From contig NZ_OZ038523.1 in assembly GCF_964036595.1 (NCBI RefSeq), positions 648,501 through 712,500 of the forward strand: a stretch of DNA of 64,000 nucleotides. Reading direction: 5' to 3'. This stretch comes from Tenacibaculum sp. 190524A05c (GTDB lineage: Bacteria > Bacteroidota > Bacteroidia > Flavobacteriales > Flavobacteriaceae). The notes under the pieces were generated by a model, which saw nothing but the letters and a program-made list of their open reading frames with translations, ran no database searches and was not told where the DNA came from. The translations under genes were made by a program, and so were the position numbers. Below are positions 1 through 8,328 of the stretch, piece by piece. Within the stretch, counting starts at the first letter, position 1, and every line of letters begins with the position of its first letter.

Positions 1-62
1 AAATTACTGTAGATTCAGAAAATGGAAAAGGAACTAACTTTAAATTTACGTGGAAGATTTAA
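1..62 (+). CDS. Histidine-kinase-like protein, C-terminal end (partial)
   Basis: The reading frame open from the left edge ends at TAA 60-62 and gives about 19 residues ending ITVDSENGKGTNFKFTWKI. The GKGT-x-F-x-F pattern is the usual last part of a HATPase_c (GHKL) domain of sensor histidine kinases, where GKGT closes the nucleotide lid. Only this tail is visible, so identity rests on a short motif. Any other GHKL ATPase is possible. Confidence 0.45.
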   Translation, partial: ITVDSENGKGTNFKFTWKI

Positions 63-77
63 TTGAATTCTGTAAAT

Positions 78-147
78 AAAAGTTGGCTCAGAGAGTAATA
101 GTTTATCCACATAAATAAACGTTTTAGTACTCTTGGAACCAACTTTT
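78..147. terminator. Long imperfect inverted repeat, probable bidirectional terminator
   Basis: AAAAGTTGG (78-86) pairs with CCAACTTTT (139-147), and the pairing continues inward with few mismatches through GAGAGTA and TACTCTT, leaving a loop of about 30 bases. It lies between two converging genes, a kinase end on plus and the LRR protein end on minus. A T-run follows the right arm, so termination of the plus-strand gene is the simplest reading. Confidence 0.5.
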
Positions 148-167
148 TACTTTGAAACTAAAATGTT

Positions 168-3100
168 TTAGTTTTTAAGTATTTTCTTTTGAATAGCTAT
201 TTTTGTGTTTCCAATAGTTAAATAATAAACTCCTTTAGAAAGCATACTAACATCTATAACATTATCATTTCCTTTCTTACTAATGACAAGTTTACCTGAA
301 ACATCATAGATTTTCAGATATTCAAATTCAATAACATTAGGATTATCGATGTGCAAAATATCTTTTGTTGGTAAAGGATAAATGTTGATATTCCTTAATA
401 TATAATCACTAATAGATAAGTTATTTTCAACAATTTCAGTAGTTACTGTATTAGTAATAATTGGCTCATTAAAATCAAAAAAGATACTTGCATAACCATC
501 GATTACATCACCAATATCAACAGTTTGTTTTGGTTTTATTCTAAAAGCTACGAAACCATTACTTCCTTGAGCATCATTATTTTCTGAGGGTAAATTAATA
601 TTAGAAAAAATAAATTTAACCTTATTATCATTTGTAATAGCAATGTTATAATCGTGACTCGCCGATATAGGTACAAAAGTACTCCAATCTAGCTTCTCAT
701 TTAAAACATCAAGAATTTCGACGTTAATCGCACTTGCTGAACCTGTATTCTGAAATCGTATTACATAGTTTAAATCATTTCCAACTTTACTAATTTCAAG
801 TTTATCACCTTCTAGTACGTTTTTGTCGTTCGGATCAAATGAATTTATTACGTTTTGTTTTAATTCAAATAAATTATTCTCTAAATCAATATTTTCATCA
901 TTTATATTAAGATAAGCTGAAAACTCAAGAATGTCTCCATCATTTACTGTAGGTGGTAGAATAATGTTAGTGTAAATTTCTATAGTTCTTTTTTCAAAAG
1001 GCTTTAAATCAGAAAAAATATAGGTCAATTCGTTTATTGTCTTTGAATTTTCTTCAGGTAAAGAAGATAACACGGTAAGAGATGAATTATCAAATTTAAA
1101 AGATATATTACCGTTTAAAACAGTCGTACCTAAATTTTGATATACAATTTGATAGTTACTATCAAAGCCAGGTCTTGCTTCGGTTTTTGGAATAATAGTT
1201 ATTAATACATCGTTAATAGTTTCTGTTGAACTCAAGCAAAAATCTTTAACATCAGAAGTAACACTAGTTGTGTTTGCAAAAGTAGATTCTTGTGGATCTG
1301 TAGTTAATATATTATCTGTAGAATTAAAACTAACTGATGTTGTGAATATTCCCTCATCGACAAAAAGATGATACTCACCATTTGCATTTGTAAAAGTACT
1401 GTACGTGTTATTCCCATCAGTACTCATTATCTTGGCATTTTCTATTTTAAAATCTGTACTTGTACATCCATCATTGTCAGTATCAAAAGTTACAACACCA
1501 TTAATGGAATACTTATTTGAATTACAATTTGATATGATTTCTTCAAAAGAGTTACAACCAATAGCATTATTTTCAATTCTGTAGTTAGAATTGGTATTCA
1601 GATAATTACAAATATTAACTTCCTCACAAATCGCTAATAAAGGATTATTTTGTATGGTTAAAAAAGAAGTATTATCTAAATTTAAACCACTAATATCACT
1701 GATACTAGATAGTTTATCATTACTCGAAATGGATAAAAGACTACTTATAGTAAACTCTTCTATTTTGTGTAATCCTAGTAAGTTCTCTAGCTTATCATTA
1801 TCGGAAATTACCAATCCTCCAACGTAAGCAAGACTGGATAAATTAGTTAAAGTTTCTAAACTATCATTACTTGTCAAAGAAAATCTTCCTGCTACTGATG
1901 TTAAATTCTCCAATCCTTCTAGTGTTGTTAATAATGAGTTATCTTGAATAGAAAGAATAGCATCAGTTTCTATACCAACTTTTTGTAGTCCGTTTAACCC
2001 TACTAAATTTAATAAACTAGAATTACCTCTAATTGAAGTAAACCCATCTATTTCTGAGATGTTGTTTAAGCCTGATAAACTCTCTAAAGCATCATTAGAT
2101 TCAATATAAAAACCTTCATTTACATGCGTTATCGAAGTAAAATCTCCTAGTGAAGTTAATCCTTCGTTGTGAGAAATAGTGAAGCTCCCATTAATCTTTT
2201 CATTTTCAATACTATCTAAACCAGTTAGAGAAATTAATACTCTTGTTCGCGTAATTCGTATATCTTTTCCTATCGTTTTTAATGATTCTAACGCTTCTAA
2301 ACTAGTCAATTTTTGAGCATCTATAATTTGAAAATCACCTCCAACATAAGCTAATTTATTTAACCCTGATAAACTTTCTAAAGTCGGATTTCCATCATCA
2401 TCAACTAATCCTCTACCAATGCGTAAATCATCTCCAATATATTCTAAGTTATCAAGTCCCGTAAGATTTTGTAATGACAGATTATCCGTTATAATTACAA
2501 ACCCCTCAACTCTTCTTAATGCTTCTAATCCTTTGAGGTCAATCAAACTTGTACCATAATTTACATTTCCTATTATAAGATTCCCTGTTGATGCCATAAC
2601 AGTATTTAAACCGTTCAAATTATTGACTTTATTTCCACCAACAACCAAACCTTTTGGAACAGTACAGTTTGGATAATTTGTTTTAAAATTATCAATATCT
2701 TCTTGGGTTTGGAGAATTATTTCTGTATTTGGACATAAAGAACTACATGAAATAATAATTTCTAATTCCTCGCTACAAGTATTACCATTATTTGAGATTA
2801 ATACTTTTTCCGGGTTAGAAGAAATATAGTTACATACAAGCGCAATATCACAATTAGTTAAATGTGGGTTATCTATAATTTTAAGTAATTGTATTTCAAA
2901 TCCATCTACATTTTGAATGGCTCTAATATTTGAAAGATTTTCATTATTAACTAAAGATATGTTTCCACTAACCATTCTTAATGCTTCCAACCCGTTCAAA
3001 TTAATAAGATTAGAACAATTATTAATGGTCAAACTTCCAGTTATATCAGTAATTATTGATAAACCATTTAAATTGGTGATATCATTTCCAGCAATTGTAA

Positions 3101-4844
3101 TGTTAACTTCTGGTTTTGTACAAAAAGGAAAGTTTGTTGAATAATTATCAATCTCATTTTGAGTAGTCAATACTAAATCTTCAGTAGGGCAAACAGGATC
3201 TGGATTGCATAAAATTGCTAGTTCTTGTTTATCTGAACAATTTATTCCATTATCAGACAAACTAATAGAATTAGGTCTATCACTTAAGGTGTTACAAACA
3301 GATTGTATATTACAGGTGTTTAAAATAGGATTTTTAAGAATATTTATACTTGAAAAATTCCAATTTGTTACAGCCGAAATATCGTTTAAGCTAGCATTAT
3401 CATTTAAAATTAAGGATGATGTATTAGTAGCATTGACATTTTCCAATCCATTTAAATTGACCAGCTTTGGATTTTTTCTAAAAAACAAACTACCAAACTG
3501 GGCTTGTGTTACATTAATTAAGGCTTCAATACTAGTAAGATTTTCATTAAAAGATACCGATATTCCTTCTTTGATTTCTTTCAATGTTTCTATTCCTTCC
3601 ATTGAAGAAAAAAGATCATTTCCGCTAAGGTCTATTCTATTTACTGATGTTAAAGAAGATAACCCCTTGAAATTAGTGATTTTGTCATTCGATTGTATTC
3701 GAAAATCACTATGGATATGAGATAACTTTTCTAAACCTGCAAAGCTAGATAACTCATTGTTCTCCGATATTTCAAATCGTCCTCCAATACTTGTGAGGTT
3801 TTCTAAGCCTTGAAAACTTGTAATTTCTGTTCTATCAACTCTGAATTCATCATTAATTGTAGTCAAAGAAGATAATCCTGCAAAATTTGTTAATGCTACA
3901 CCTAGTTCACTGATATAAAAATCTCCTAGTATTTCTAAATTCTCTAAACCATTAAAACTACTTAGTTTAGAATTATTTCCCATATATATTCCACCAGATT
4001 TTGGGTTATCGAAATCGACAATGGCAGTAACTCCTTCTAAACCTTCAAAATTCAAAAGAGAATCGTTTTGATCTAAACTTAAATTACCTCCCAATATGGT
4101 CAATGAATTAAAACCTTTAAAGTTTTTTAAACCGTTACATCTGTAAAAACTTATACCAGTATTTACATATTCTAATTTATCAAAACCTGAAGCATCAACA
4201 ATACTTTCATTTTCAACTACCAATTGGTTTTCAATCGATTTTAAATTATTAAAACCTGAAAATGTTGTTATTTTATTATCTGATATAACTAAATTACTAT
4301 AGATTTTCTCTAAGGCTGTAAAATCACCTAAATCTGATAGTTCTCTATTCTCTTTAATTACTAAACCTGTTCCTAAATTTTTAGAGAATAATTGAATTCC
4401 TATTGATTCTAAAGTACTTAAGCCAACTAAACTAGTTAATTTGTTATTGTCCGAAATTTCTAATGTACCTCCTACAATTGATAAACTACTTAGAGCTTGA
4501 ATACTGATTAGATCACGGTTATTTTTTATTTTTAAATCACCATTTACTGTAGTTAAGGATTCTAGACCATTAAGGTTAATTAAACCTGTAGGATTGAATG
4601 TATCACCAATAAGTAAATCTGTATTTACTTTTGTAATATGACTTAATCCACTTAAATCTGTGATTTGGTTACTAAGTATTTGTAGACTAAAAGGAATTTC
4701 TGTACAATCTGGATAGTTATTTTTTAAATTGTCAATATCCTCTTGAGTCTTTAATACTACGTTTCCATCAGGGCATTGAGCATAAAAATTTAATTGACAA
4801 AATAATACGAGAAGTACAAATAAAGATTGTAATTTTAGTTTCAT
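168..4844 (-). CDS. Secreted leucine-rich-repeat protein with T9SS type A sorting domain
   Basis: This is a 1558-residue surface or secreted protein. Residues 1-23 are a signal peptide ending FYAQ. Three modules follow, each opening with a CP-x-(L/T)QxxIDN-(Y/F)P-x-C cap (about residues 24, 551 and 703). The modules contain very roughly 20, 4 and 15 repeats of the kind LxSLxGLxNLxxIxGxxxIxxN, and each closes with a Cys-containing cap (C-x-CN...C...C). An SdrD-B-like segment (NGVVTFDTDNDGC) starts near 1112. A FDPNDK-type domain (DUF7619-like) starts near 1335. A T9SS sorting domain (IYPLPTKDIL ... KGVYYL) runs from about 1483 to the end. Such repeats usually serve adhesion or ligand binding, but the ligand cannot be told. 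It is monocistronic and separated from the next gene by 93 bases. Confidence 0.85.
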   Translation of the reverse strand: MKLKLQSLFVLLVLFCQLNFYAQCPDGNVVLKTQEDIDNLKNNYPDCTEIPFSLQILSNQITDLSGLSHITKVNTDLLIGDTFNPTGLINLNGLESLTTVNGDLKIKNNRDLISIQALSSLSIVGGTLEISDNNKLTSLVGLSTLESIGIQLFSKNLGTGLVIKENRELSDLGDFTALEKIYSNLVISDNKITTFSGFNNLKSIENQLVVENESIVDASGFDKLEYVNTGISFYRCNGLKNFKGFNSLTILGGNLSLDQNDSLLNFEGLEGVTAIVDFDNPKSGGIYMGNNSKLSSFNGLENLEILGDFYISELGVALTNFAGLSSLTTINDEFRVDRTEITSFQGLENLTSIGGRFEISENNELSSFAGLEKLSHIHSDFRIQSNDKITNFKGLSSLTSVNRIDLSGNDLFSSMEGIETLKEIKEGISVSFNENLTSIEALINVTQAQFGSLFFRKNPKLVNLNGLENVNATNTSSLILNDNASLNDISAVTNWNFSSINILKNPILNTCNIQSVCNTLSDRPNSISLSDNGINCSDKQELAILCNPDPVCPTEDLVLTTQNEIDNYSTNFPFCTKPEVNITIAGNDITNLNGLSIITDITGSLTINNCSNLINLNGLEALRMVSGNISLVNNENLSNIRAIQNVDGFEIQLLKIIDNPHLTNCDIALVCNYISSNPEKVLISNNGNTCSEELEIIISCSSLCPNTEIILQTQEDIDNFKTNYPNCTVPKGLVVGGNKVNNLNGLNTVMASTGNLIIGNVNYGTSLIDLKGLEALRRVEGFVIITDNLSLQNLTGLDNLEYIGDDLRIGRGLVDDDGNPTLESLSGLNKLAYVGGDFQIIDAQKLTSLEALESLKTIGKDIRITRTRVLISLTGLDSIENEKINGSFTISHNEGLTSLGDFTSITHVNEGFYIESNDALESLSGLNNISEIDGFTSIRGNSSLLNLVGLNGLQKVGIETDAILSIQDNSLLTTLEGLENLTSVAGRFSLTSNDSLETLTNLSSLAYVGGLVISDNDKLENLLGLHKIEEFTISSLLSISSNDKLSSISDISGLNLDNTSFLTIQNNPLLAICEEVNICNYLNTNSNYRIENNAIGCNSFEEIISNCNSNKYSINGVVTFDTDNDGCTSTDFKIENAKIMSTDGNNTYSTFTNANGEYHLFVDEGIFTTSVSFNSTDNILTTDPQESTFANTTSVTSDVKDFCLSSTETINDVLITIIPKTEARPGFDSNYQIVYQNLGTTVLNGNISFKFDNSSLTVLSSLPEENSKTINELTYIFSDLKPFEKRTIEIYTNIILPPTVNDGDILEFSAYLNINDENIDLENNLFELKQNVINSFDPNDKNVLEGDKLEISKVGNDLNYVIRFQNTGSASAINVEILDVLNEKLDWSTFVPISASHDYNIAITNDNKVKFIFSNINLPSENNDAQGSNGFVAFRIKPKQTVDIGDVIDGYASIFFDFNEPIITNTVTTEIVENNLSISDYILRNINIYPLPTKDILHIDNPNVIEFEYLKIYDVSGKLVISKKGNDNVIDVSMLSKGVYYLTIGNTKIAIQKKILKN

Positions 4845-4937
4845 AGTTTTTTTTAAATTTTAATAGCGTAAAAGTATATATTATATATTTATACGTTTCA
4901 TTAAAATAAAAAATGTTAATATGAACTTTAAGAAAAA

Positions 4938-5471
4938 CTATAGAATGGAGATATAATCTATTTCAAGTTTGAAATTTTCATCTCTTTTATTTCCAATCAG
5001 AATGGCGACTTCCTCTATCCTATTCCAATTAAAATTAGCTTTATTCAGCTTATATCCTCTGTAAGAAGGATAGAAATCTTCAAGTTTTAATTCTAAAATT
5101 TCCCAATCACCATTTGTCTTAAGAGGATGAACATACCAATAGCGTTGGTAAGATTTTGATTTGATTCGTAACTGATAATTCTTTTTATCTCCTTTTATTC
5201 TTAAAACAATTTTCATTGTGTCTTCATTTAAGTCAACAGAAACTGGAAGTCTTGTCATTGCAAAACCTCCATTATTTTCTGTAGAAACATTACCATAAAA
5301 TATTCCGTTACCATCAGTGTTCAGAGAAATTTTCGATGTAGAAATACCTCCCATAACATCGTCATTGGTAATTCTCCAATCGGATATATTACAGGTTTTA
5401 GTAAAGTCGAATAGCATTGTTTCTACTTTTAGTAAGCTTATTAAACATAAAAAGGTAAGGGCATATTTCAT
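4938..5471 (-). CDS. CIA30-family protein (complex I intermediate-associated protein 30 fold)
   Basis: This 177-residue protein has a short hydrophobic N-terminus (ALTFLCLISLL), possibly a weak signal sequence. Its body is typical of the CIA30 (PF08547) galactose-binding-like fold: WRITNDDVMGGISTS near residue 32, GGFAMTR near 68, and a YQLRIKS/YWYVHPL core. Bacterial members have no settled function. It is the last gene of the photolyase operon and starts one base after the SDR gene stops, so it is co-translated with it. An alternative start at Met19 (MLFDFTK) would remove the hydrophobic segment and fit cytoplasmic homologues. Confidence 0.75.
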   Translation of the reverse strand: MKYALTFLCLISLLKVETMLFDFTKTCNISDWRITNDDVMGGISTSKISLNTDGNGIFYGNVSTENNGGFAMTRLPVSVDLNEDTMKIVLRIKGDKKNYQLRIKSKSYQRYWYVHPLKTNGDWEILELKLEDFYPSYRGYKLNKANFNWNRIEEVAILIGNKRDENFKLEIDYISIL

Positions 5472-5472
5472 A

Positions 5473-6153
5473 TTATAATTTTAAGCTTACAATTCCTGCA
5501 TCAATCGGAAAAACCTGTCCAGAAATAGCACTTGAACTATCAGATAGTAAATAAGTAGCTAAACTTGCAACTTCTTCCGCTTTTAAATATTTCCTTAAAG
5601 GATGACGGTTTTCCATATTCTCCTTTTGCTTATCATTTCGTAATAGTTTTTCAGCTAATGAAGTATCTGTAACTGTTGGAGCAATGCAATTAAACCTAAC
5701 TTTTGTGGCAAACTCACCTGCTAAAGATTTAGTTAATCCTTCTACTGCTGATTTACTAGCAGCTACACTAGCGTGAAAAGGCATTCCTAATTTAGTGGCC
5801 ACTGTACTAAAAAGAACAACGCTGGCGTTAGAGTTTCTAAGTTGCTTTATATAACTTTGAATTACTTTTACTGCGCCAATTACATTAATTTCAAAATCAT
5901 TTCTAAAATCATCTAATGAAAGTCTATTAATAGGTTTTAAGTTTATACTACCCGGACAATACACTAAGCCATTAATTTCTTGATTTAATTCTGGTAAATC
6001 ATCTGTATTCACATCAATTGAATAATGTGTGATATTTGGATGAGGTTCAACTTCACTCCTACTAAAATTTATAATACGGAATGAATCTTTTAATTGATTA
6101 ATAATAGCATTACCAATTCCTTTACTACCTCCTATAACTAGAATGGTTTTCAT
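5473..6153 (-). CDS. Short-chain dehydrogenase/reductase (SDR)
   Basis: This 226-residue classical SDR has the NAD(P)-binding GGSKGIG at residues 7-13. It also has a Rossmann fold with YCPGS in the NNAG position, the active-site Ser in LFSTVATKLG, and SAAS-K-AVEGL where the catalytic Tyr of YxxxK would normally stand. As read, the segment is HASVAASKSAVE, so the Tyr appears replaced by Val or Ala while Lys remains. The protein is nevertheless full length. It lies in the photolyase operon, 6 bases downstream of the DUF2805 gene. The substrate is unknown, and reduction of a pterin- or flavin-like compound would be speculation. Confidence 0.8.
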   Translation of the reverse strand: MKTILVIGGSKGIGNAIINQLKDSFRIINFSRSEVEPHPNITHYSIDVNTDDLPELNQEINGLVYCPGSINLKPINRLSLDDFRNDFEINVIGAVKVIQSYIKQLRNSNASVVLFSTVATKLGMPFHASVAASKSAVEGLTKSLAGEFATKVRFNCIAPTVTDTSLAEKLLRNDKQKENMENRHPLRKYLKAEEVASLATYLLSDSSSAISGQVFPIDAGIVSLKL

Positions 6154-6159
6154 ATGAGT

Positions 6160-6426
6160 TTATCTTTTTGATATTTTGTTATTTGAAATATTTCTTTGTC
6201 TTGTACACTTGAATCGCCCTTTTGGGAATTCTCTTTTAGCTTGATGTTTTGTTGCTCTTCCTGATACTCGTTTCCTCCACATTCTAAAGCTAGATGGCTT
6301 CATTTCTTTTCGCATGAGTTCAATTACTTCTTGTTCTTTTAAACCAAATTGGAACTTAATTGCATCAAAAGTTGTTCTATCTTCCCAAGCCATTTCGATA
6401 ATACGGTCTATTTGTCTATCCGTCAT
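6160..6426 (-). CDS. TIGR03643/DUF2805 family small protein
   Basis: This 88-residue basic protein has the family core TDRQIDRIIEMAWEDRTTF at the N-terminus and then LKEQEVIELMRKEMKPSSF and MWRKRVSGR. The N-terminal two-thirds resembles a helix-turn-helix, so a nucleic-acid-binding role is plausible but unproven. The Lys/Arg-rich tail supports this. Family members are commonly found near cryptochrome/photolyase genes. The gene starts inside the end of the preceding gene (11-base overlap), which points to translational coupling. Confidence 0.8.
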   Translation of the reverse strand: MTDRQIDRIIEMAWEDRTTFDAIKFQFGLKEQEVIELMRKEMKPSSFRMWRKRVSGRATKHQAKREFPKGRFKCTRQRNISNNKISKR

Positions 6427-6841
6427 AATAATCGAGTTTTAAAAATTCATTTTTTAGATCAATCATCTTATCAATGAATTTTCGATTTTCTACATAATTT
6501 TTGTTCTTCATAAACTTTATAAAGCTTCCTTCAGCATGAATACTAAAAAAATTAGCATTATATACTACCAAACGGTAATAGGGAATGCACCAAGAATAGC
6601 GTTCTAATCTATTTGTAAAATGAACTAAAATTCCATTTGGTCTTAATTCAATATTTCCATAGTCTAATTCTGAAAATTGCTTTTGAGTAGGTTGTAATTT
6701 ATCACTAAGCTCTTTAATGATAAATCGCCCCGATCCTACACCTTTCATTTTAATTCTATCGAGTAATGAAAAAGGCTTACCAACCAGTTCATCACTGTGA
6801 ATTCTAAAATCTTCGTTGTTATATGTGGTATTAAAAATCAT
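6416..6841 (-). CDS. Conserved hypothetical protein in photolyase operon
   Basis: This 141-residue protein was not recognised by family. It is soluble, with no signal peptide or membrane segment. It looks like a mixed alpha/beta fold with an N-terminal IHSDELVGKPFSLLDRIKMKG segment, aromatic-rich RYSWCIPYYRLVVYN, and a Lys-rich helical C-terminus. It overlaps the photolyase gene upstream by 4 bases and the DUF2805 gene downstream by 11, so it belongs to the same message. It may work with the photolyases, by context only. Confidence 0.7.
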   Translation of the reverse strand: MIFNTTYNNEDFRIHSDELVGKPFSLLDRIKMKGVGSGRFIIKELSDKLQPTQKQFSELDYGNIELRPNGILVHFTNRLERYSWCIPYYRLVVYNANFFSIHAEGSFIKFMKNKNYVENRKFIDKMIDLKNEFLKLDYYDG

Positions 6842-8328
6842 TCGTCTCTTAACATTCTACTTCTATTATTAATCGTATGCTTTTTAAGTATTCGAATACT
6901 CTCTCTCAATACATCTTTATCTTTCTTCATATTCCACAAAATATCACTCGCGCGTTTACGATTCTCTTTAATATTTACAATGGGTTCAGGATAATCCTCA
7001 CCTATGATACAATTATTAAATTGTTGATCTAAAGGAGTCATTAAATACGGTTCATGAATAAATGGAGTTGGTAAATGAGCTAACTCTGGAACCCATTTTT
7101 TGATAAAAGTTGCATCCGGATCATGTTCCTGTCCGTTTTTTACAGGATTATATATTCTTAAATTGTTTATACCAGTTTCTCCAGCTTGCATTTGTAATTG
7201 CGGAAAATGTATACCGGGTTCAAAATCTAAAAAACATCTAGATAAATGATGCGTAGCTTCTTGCCATGGCTGCCACAGAATATGAGTGAAAAAAGAAACC
7301 AACATAGCACGCATTCGAAAGTTTATATATCCCGTTGTGTTTAAACAACGCATCGATGCATCTACCAACGGAAATCCGGTTTGACCAGTTTCCCAGGCTT
7401 CTATGTAAGATTTGGATATTGATTTCTTAAGTTTATGGTACCCTTTATTTACACTAGCATTTTCCATTGTGCATTCCATTTCAAATTTTTGAATGAAATG
7501 CGCTTGCCAACGTAATCTCGAAATAAAAGCACCAAGATGTCGTTCTCCCTTTGCATTTTGTTTTACTTCTTTTGCTTTTTGAAATACTTCTCTTATTGAC
7601 ACATTTCCCCAAGCTATATAAGGAGATAATCTACTACAACTAGATCTTGAAGCTTCTGGCTGAGATATATGAAACATGTAGTTCTCATATCTGTTATTAA
7701 AAAATGAATCCGCGTATTTCCAAGCTACAGTTCTTCCTCCTTCTTGGAAATTAGAACTATTTTCTGTTTTTAAATCAGTCGTATGGAAATATTCAGAAAG
7801 AGAATTTATTTCGGATAAAGTAATAAAATCTTCAGGTTTAGCTTCAAATTCGATTAAGGGTTGATACATGTAACTTTCCCATTTATCAAACCAATCTTCT
7901 CTATTTAATAATCCACGGAGCACTCCGTTATTAATGTTTTCTGTCCATTCAATAGAATTATTTCTACAATACCTTGCAAACTCTTTATCTCTATTAAATG
8001 TGACTAATAAACCCGTTTCTTGATGCGAGAATACTTCTTTGATAGTATACTTAGTCTGCAACTGGTTGAATACCGCAAAAATGTCTCCAGTGACACTAAG
8101 TACCTTTGTATTGTATTTAGATAAATCCTCGTTAATGTCAACTATAGATTGTTTGATGAAATTCCAGTGGCGTTCACTATAATGAGCATCTTCAAGAAGT
8201 AGATTTTCAAAAACATATACAATTAATACTCTATTTTTTGAATTTAGAGCATTAAATAAAGCTTCATTATCTGGCAAACGTAAATCACGTTTTAACCAAA
8301 CTATTGATATGTTCTCTTTATTCTTCAT
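6838..8328 (-). CDS. Cryptochrome/photolyase family protein with atypical FAD site
   Basis: This 496-residue flavoprotein has an N-terminal photolyase alpha/beta domain (IVWLKRDLRLPDNEAL, residues about 9-24) and a C-terminal FAD-binding domain with RLRWQAHF, GFPLVDASMRCL and IYNPVKNGQEHDPDATFI. It would bind FAD and use blue light, either for repair of UV photoproducts or for sensing. By my alignment with E. coli CPD photolyase, the usual NNGGWQW region reads HFPQLQM. That puts His374 at the Asn378 position and Leu378 at the proximal Trp382, while the middle Trp (PWQEA) is kept. Function as a classical photolyase is therefore uncertain. It overlaps the DPRP gene by 11 bases. Confidence 0.85.
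   Translation of the reverse strand: MKNKENISIVWLKRDLRLPDNEALFNALNSKNRVLIVYVFENLLLEDAHYSERHWNFIKQSIVDINEDLSKYNTKVLSVTGDIFAVFNQLQTKYTIKEVFSHQETGLLVTFNRDKEFARYCRNNSIEWTENINNGVLRGLLNREDWFDKWESYMYQPLIEFEAKPEDFITLSEINSLSEYFHTTDLKTENSSNFQEGGRTVAWKYADSFFNNRYENYMFHISQPEASRSSCSRLSPYIAWGNVSIREVFQKAKEVKQNAKGERHLGAFISRLRWQAHFIQKFEMECTMENASVNKGYHKLKKSISKSYIEAWETGQTGFPLVDASMRCLNTTGYINFRMRAMLVSFFTHILWQPWQEATHHLSRCFLDFEPGIHFPQLQMQAGETGINNLRIYNPVKNGQEHDPDATFIKKWVPELAHLPTPFIHEPYLMTPLDQQFNNCIIGEDYPEPIVNIKENRKRASDILWNMKKDKDVLRESIRILKKHTINNRSRMLRDE

Noticed and set aside
2917-3720. Open frames on plus strand opposite the LRR protein (2917-3144, 3205-3720)
   Set aside because: They lie inside the real minus-strand gene and arise from its repetitive codon pattern. 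They have no start context and no recognisable domains.
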